Assembly (NCBI GenBank): GCA_002404395.1
Contig: DHJP01000185.1
Location: forward strand, 7,617 to 16,104
Direction of reading: 5' to 3'
Length of the DNA stretch: 8,488 bases
From: Clostridiales bacterium UBA4717
Lineage (GTDB): Bacteria > Bacillota > Clostridia > Oscillospirales > CAG-272
The notes below the pieces were generated by a model, which had not been told where the DNA came from, ran no database searches, and saw nothing but the letters and a program-made list of their open reading frames with translations. Both the position numbers and the translations under genes were made by a program. Of this stretch, positions 6,759 to 8,488 are shown piece after piece. The stretch's first letter is position 1, and each line of letters begins with the position of its first letter.

Positions 6759-6791
6759 GGAGCTGTAAAAAACAATGTTTTTAACAGTTCC
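6759..6791 (-). terminator. Second terminator-like hairpin
   Basis: A near-perfect inverted repeat with 11-bp core arms (6763-6773 and 6777-6787, one A-A mismatch) and loop AAT, extendable to 6759-6791. The core holds facing A and T runs, and on the - strand it is followed by CTCCTTTGCTTTTT. It probably backs up the stronger terminator at 6864-6906. Both hairpins share the 10-base word TGTAAAAAAC. Confidence 0.5.
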
Positions 6792-6863
6792 CGAAAATTC
6801 CGCTCAGGATCCCGGCACTTCCGAAACGATCTTTGGCGGCTCTTTCCTTAGTGCCAAAAGTAG

Positions 6864-6906
6864 AAGTGGGTGTAAAAAACTCATTTTGAGTTTTTTACAC
6901 CCACTT
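6864..6906 (-). terminator. Terminator after small hydrolase gene
   Basis: A perfect 20-bp inverted repeat (arms 6864-6883 and 6887-6906) with a three-base loop, containing facing A6 and T6 tracts flanked by GGGTGT/ACACCC. It begins 24 bases after the stop of the - strand gene that ends at 6931. The run of Ts is mostly inside the stem and the sequence after it on the - strand is CTACTTTTGG. Position fits termination of the small hydrolase gene. Confidence 0.75.
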
Positions 6907-6930
6907 ATGAAAGGGAGAGAGTATTGCATT

Positions 6931-8460
6931 TCAATTTTTCAGAGAATACATTGACTCGTCCGCGCCGCGATCTGAATTTGCGATCGGCAGTGAAGCATAG
7001 CCTTTCCATGCGGCGAGATGTCTTGCGAGCACCGCTAAGTCGGCAGGGGTCACGAATTTATCGCCGTTAAGGTCGGCATATGCGGCGGCCTTGAGATCTT
7101 TATAGCCTGCGACGCCTGCGAGCGCCCTTGCAAAGTAAAGATAATCGGCAGTGTCGATAATATTATCCCCGTTGATATCGCCGATCAGATCGATCTTGCG
7201 TTCCTTTGAAATAAAGAAGCGTGAAAGCTTTACCCTCGGGTCGTGTCCGGGCACTGCGGTCTTATTATTATCCTCGTCGATGTTCATTCCGACATAGGAT
7301 ATCGTAACCGTATGATCGCCCGGTTCAAGATTCTCTATCGCTTTGTGGAAAGGGTGGCTTGTATCGTACATATCGACGCGCTCGGGTTCTTTGCCGTCTA
7401 TACTGATGTCAAAATAGAATTGCCCGCCCGAAAACTCCATGAGTATCGCAAGTCCGGTGCCGTTGAATCTGTAAGTGAAGCTGTTTTCGTCCGCCGAAGG
7501 GTAAATACATCCCGCAGTGTCGATCTTCGGATATATCGCATCCTCGGAATAAGTCCAACCGGTCATTGAAGTGAATATCTCGGGGCTGACCTTTACATAT
7601 TCGGTTTCGAGTCTGCTTGCCCCTTTGTCGAAAAAGCCCTGCGGACAGGTATGCGGCACCACTGCTTCGGGAGTCGCCGCGCCGTCTGACAGCTTTGAGC
7701 TCAGATATGCGATTATTACGTCGGCATACACTCTGTATCCGGCATTGAGCGGATGAACATAGTCCTTTATATATGCCGCCCACCCCTCGTCAAGCCTTGA
7801 CGCTCCGTAGGTTTCCACGATACGATTCTGAACGGCGCGTCCGACATTTATGCCGGTAACGTCATAATAATCGGCGACCTCGTTCTGAAGCGCTGCAATT
7901 TCCGACAGGTCATAGTTTACGTGAGCGACGAGCGTCTTTTTGTCGTTGACAAAAACCGAAATGATCTCTGTATCGGGAGACTGTTCGCGTATTTTTCTGA
8001 GGATCGTTTCATAATAGGTCTGAACCGTACCGTCTGCAAAATGACCGCAGTAGCCGTCGTTTACGGCAGCTTCCACAAAGACCAGATCGGGAGCGTGCGA
8101 AAGCACATCGGTTTCGAGACGGAAAGCACCGCTCATTGAGCCGGAGCCGCCGATTGACGCATTGTAATTATTGATCTCGGCTTCGGTAAACGTATCTTCG
8201 AACCACTTTCCGACCAGCTCGCGCCAGCTTCCGCCCGCGCTTGAGCCGTAACCGTCCGTGACCGAACCGCCGAGATATACTATGTTAAGTTTCTTTTCGA
8301 CCCTGAGCTTATAGATCAGATTTTCAAGCTCGTCGCGGTCAAAAACATACCTGCCGTAATCCTCGGTTTCGCTTGCCGAAGTCGGCGCGGCAAGCATACC
8401 GACAAGCATGATCAAAGCTAATGCAAATGAAATTATTCTGCGAAAAGCGGGCTTTTTCAT
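6931..8460 (-). CDS. Secreted SGNH hydrolase with dockerin
   Basis: A 509-residue secreted protein, likely a polysaccharide esterase of the SGNH/GDSL type with unknown substrate. Order: signal peptide (1-30, MKKPAFRR, hydrophobic core, TSAS); SGNH hydrolase (about 37-258); beta-sandwich, perhaps carbohydrate-binding (284-420); type I dockerin (426-488); 21-residue tail. Catalytic blocks are intact: GGSVT with Ser66, GGSGS (104-108), AVND with Asn134, and DYVHP with Asp233/His236. The dockerin loops start at Asp428 and Asp463 with residues DIN-D and DLN-D and acidic position 12. It is clearly paralogous over its whole mature length to the C-terminal half of the neighbouring large hydrolase, but lacks that protein's N-terminal modules. 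The start follows the signal peptide; no good ribosome site is visible in the 28 bases upstream, and its promoter is mostly outside the window. Confidence 0.9.
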   Translation of the reverse strand: MKKPAFRRIISFALALIMLVGMLAAPTSASETEDYGRYVFDRDELENLIYKLRVEKKLNIVYLGGSVTDGYGSSAGGSWRELVGKWFEDTFTEAEINNYNASIGGSGSMSGAFRLETDVLSHAPDLVFVEAAVNDGYCGHFADGTVQTYYETILRKIREQSPDTEIISVFVNDKKTLVAHVNYDLSEIAALQNEVADYYDVTGINVGRAVQNRIVETYGASRLDEGWAAYIKDYVHPLNAGYRVYADVIIAYLSSKLSDGAATPEAVVPHTCPQGFFDKGASRLETEYVKVSPEIFTSMTGWTYSEDAIYPKIDTAGCIYPSADENSFTYRFNGTGLAILMEFSGGQFYFDISIDGKEPERVDMYDTSHPFHKAIENLEPGDHTVTISYVGMNIDEDNNKTAVPGHDPRVKLSRFFISKERKIDLIGDINGDNIIDTADYLYFARALAGVAGYKDLKAAAYADLNGDKFVTPADLAVLARHLAAWKGYASLPIANSDRGADESMYSLKN

Positions 8461-8488
8461 GTTTATTCTTGTATGATATAGTTAAGGC

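Noticed and set aside
6775..6954. Open frame of 59 codons on the + strand in the spacer, with AAAGGAG twelve bases upstream
   Set aside because: It runs through the perfect terminator stem and into the antisense of the hydrolase 3' end, its ribosome site is too far away and partly paired in a hairpin, and no + strand promoter is visible.

Overview
The window looks like the chromosome of a spore-forming, anaerobic, Gram-positive gut- or rumen-type bacterium of the class Clostridia. The evidence is a stage III sporulation (spoIIIA) operon beside two secreted proteins that end in type I dockerin modules. Base composition is moderate, with GC-ending codons common, and I see no change in codon style between the two halves. 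An exact genus cannot be given from sequence reading alone.

Left part (1-3367, + strand): the 3' portion of the spoIIIA operon in canonical order. It holds the last codons of spoIIIAC, then spoIIIAD, spoIIIAE, spoIIIAF, spoIIIAG and spoIIIAH. In characterised spore formers these proteins form the mother-cell half of the SpoIIIA-SpoIIQ channel that spans the two membranes around the engulfed forespore and supports late forespore gene expression. Several genes are joined by start/stop overlaps (AC/AD and AF/AG), which suggests translational coupling. The notable feature is SpoIIIAG, which is only 130 residues long. It appears to keep a bare ring-building fold and to lack the large beta-rich insertion found in the Bacillus protein. 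A perfect 32-base palindrome at 3389-3420 closes the operon.

Right part (3441-8460, - strand, convergent with the operon): two consecutive paralogous genes for secreted, dockerin-bearing SGNH/GDSL hydrolases, probably polysaccharide esterases. The upstream gene (6931-8460) has the minimal layout: signal peptide, SGNH, beta-sandwich, dockerin. The downstream gene (3441-6572) shares that core but carries about 550 extra N-terminal residues. These are made of two copies of an unrecognised module, each followed by a bacterial Ig-like (BIG2-type) domain. Dockerins bind cohesins on scaffold proteins, so both enzymes are probably meant for a multi-enzyme assembly or cell-surface anchor. No cohesin lies in this window.

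The 358-base spacer between the two hydrolase genes (6573-6930) carries a strong 20-bp hairpin, a second terminator-like hairpin, a convincing sigma-A-type promoter for the larger gene, and a 9-bp inverted repeat with a third related half-site in the leader. The two hydrolase genes are therefore probably separate transcription units. I found no tRNA, rRNA, CRISPR array, transposase or integrase.
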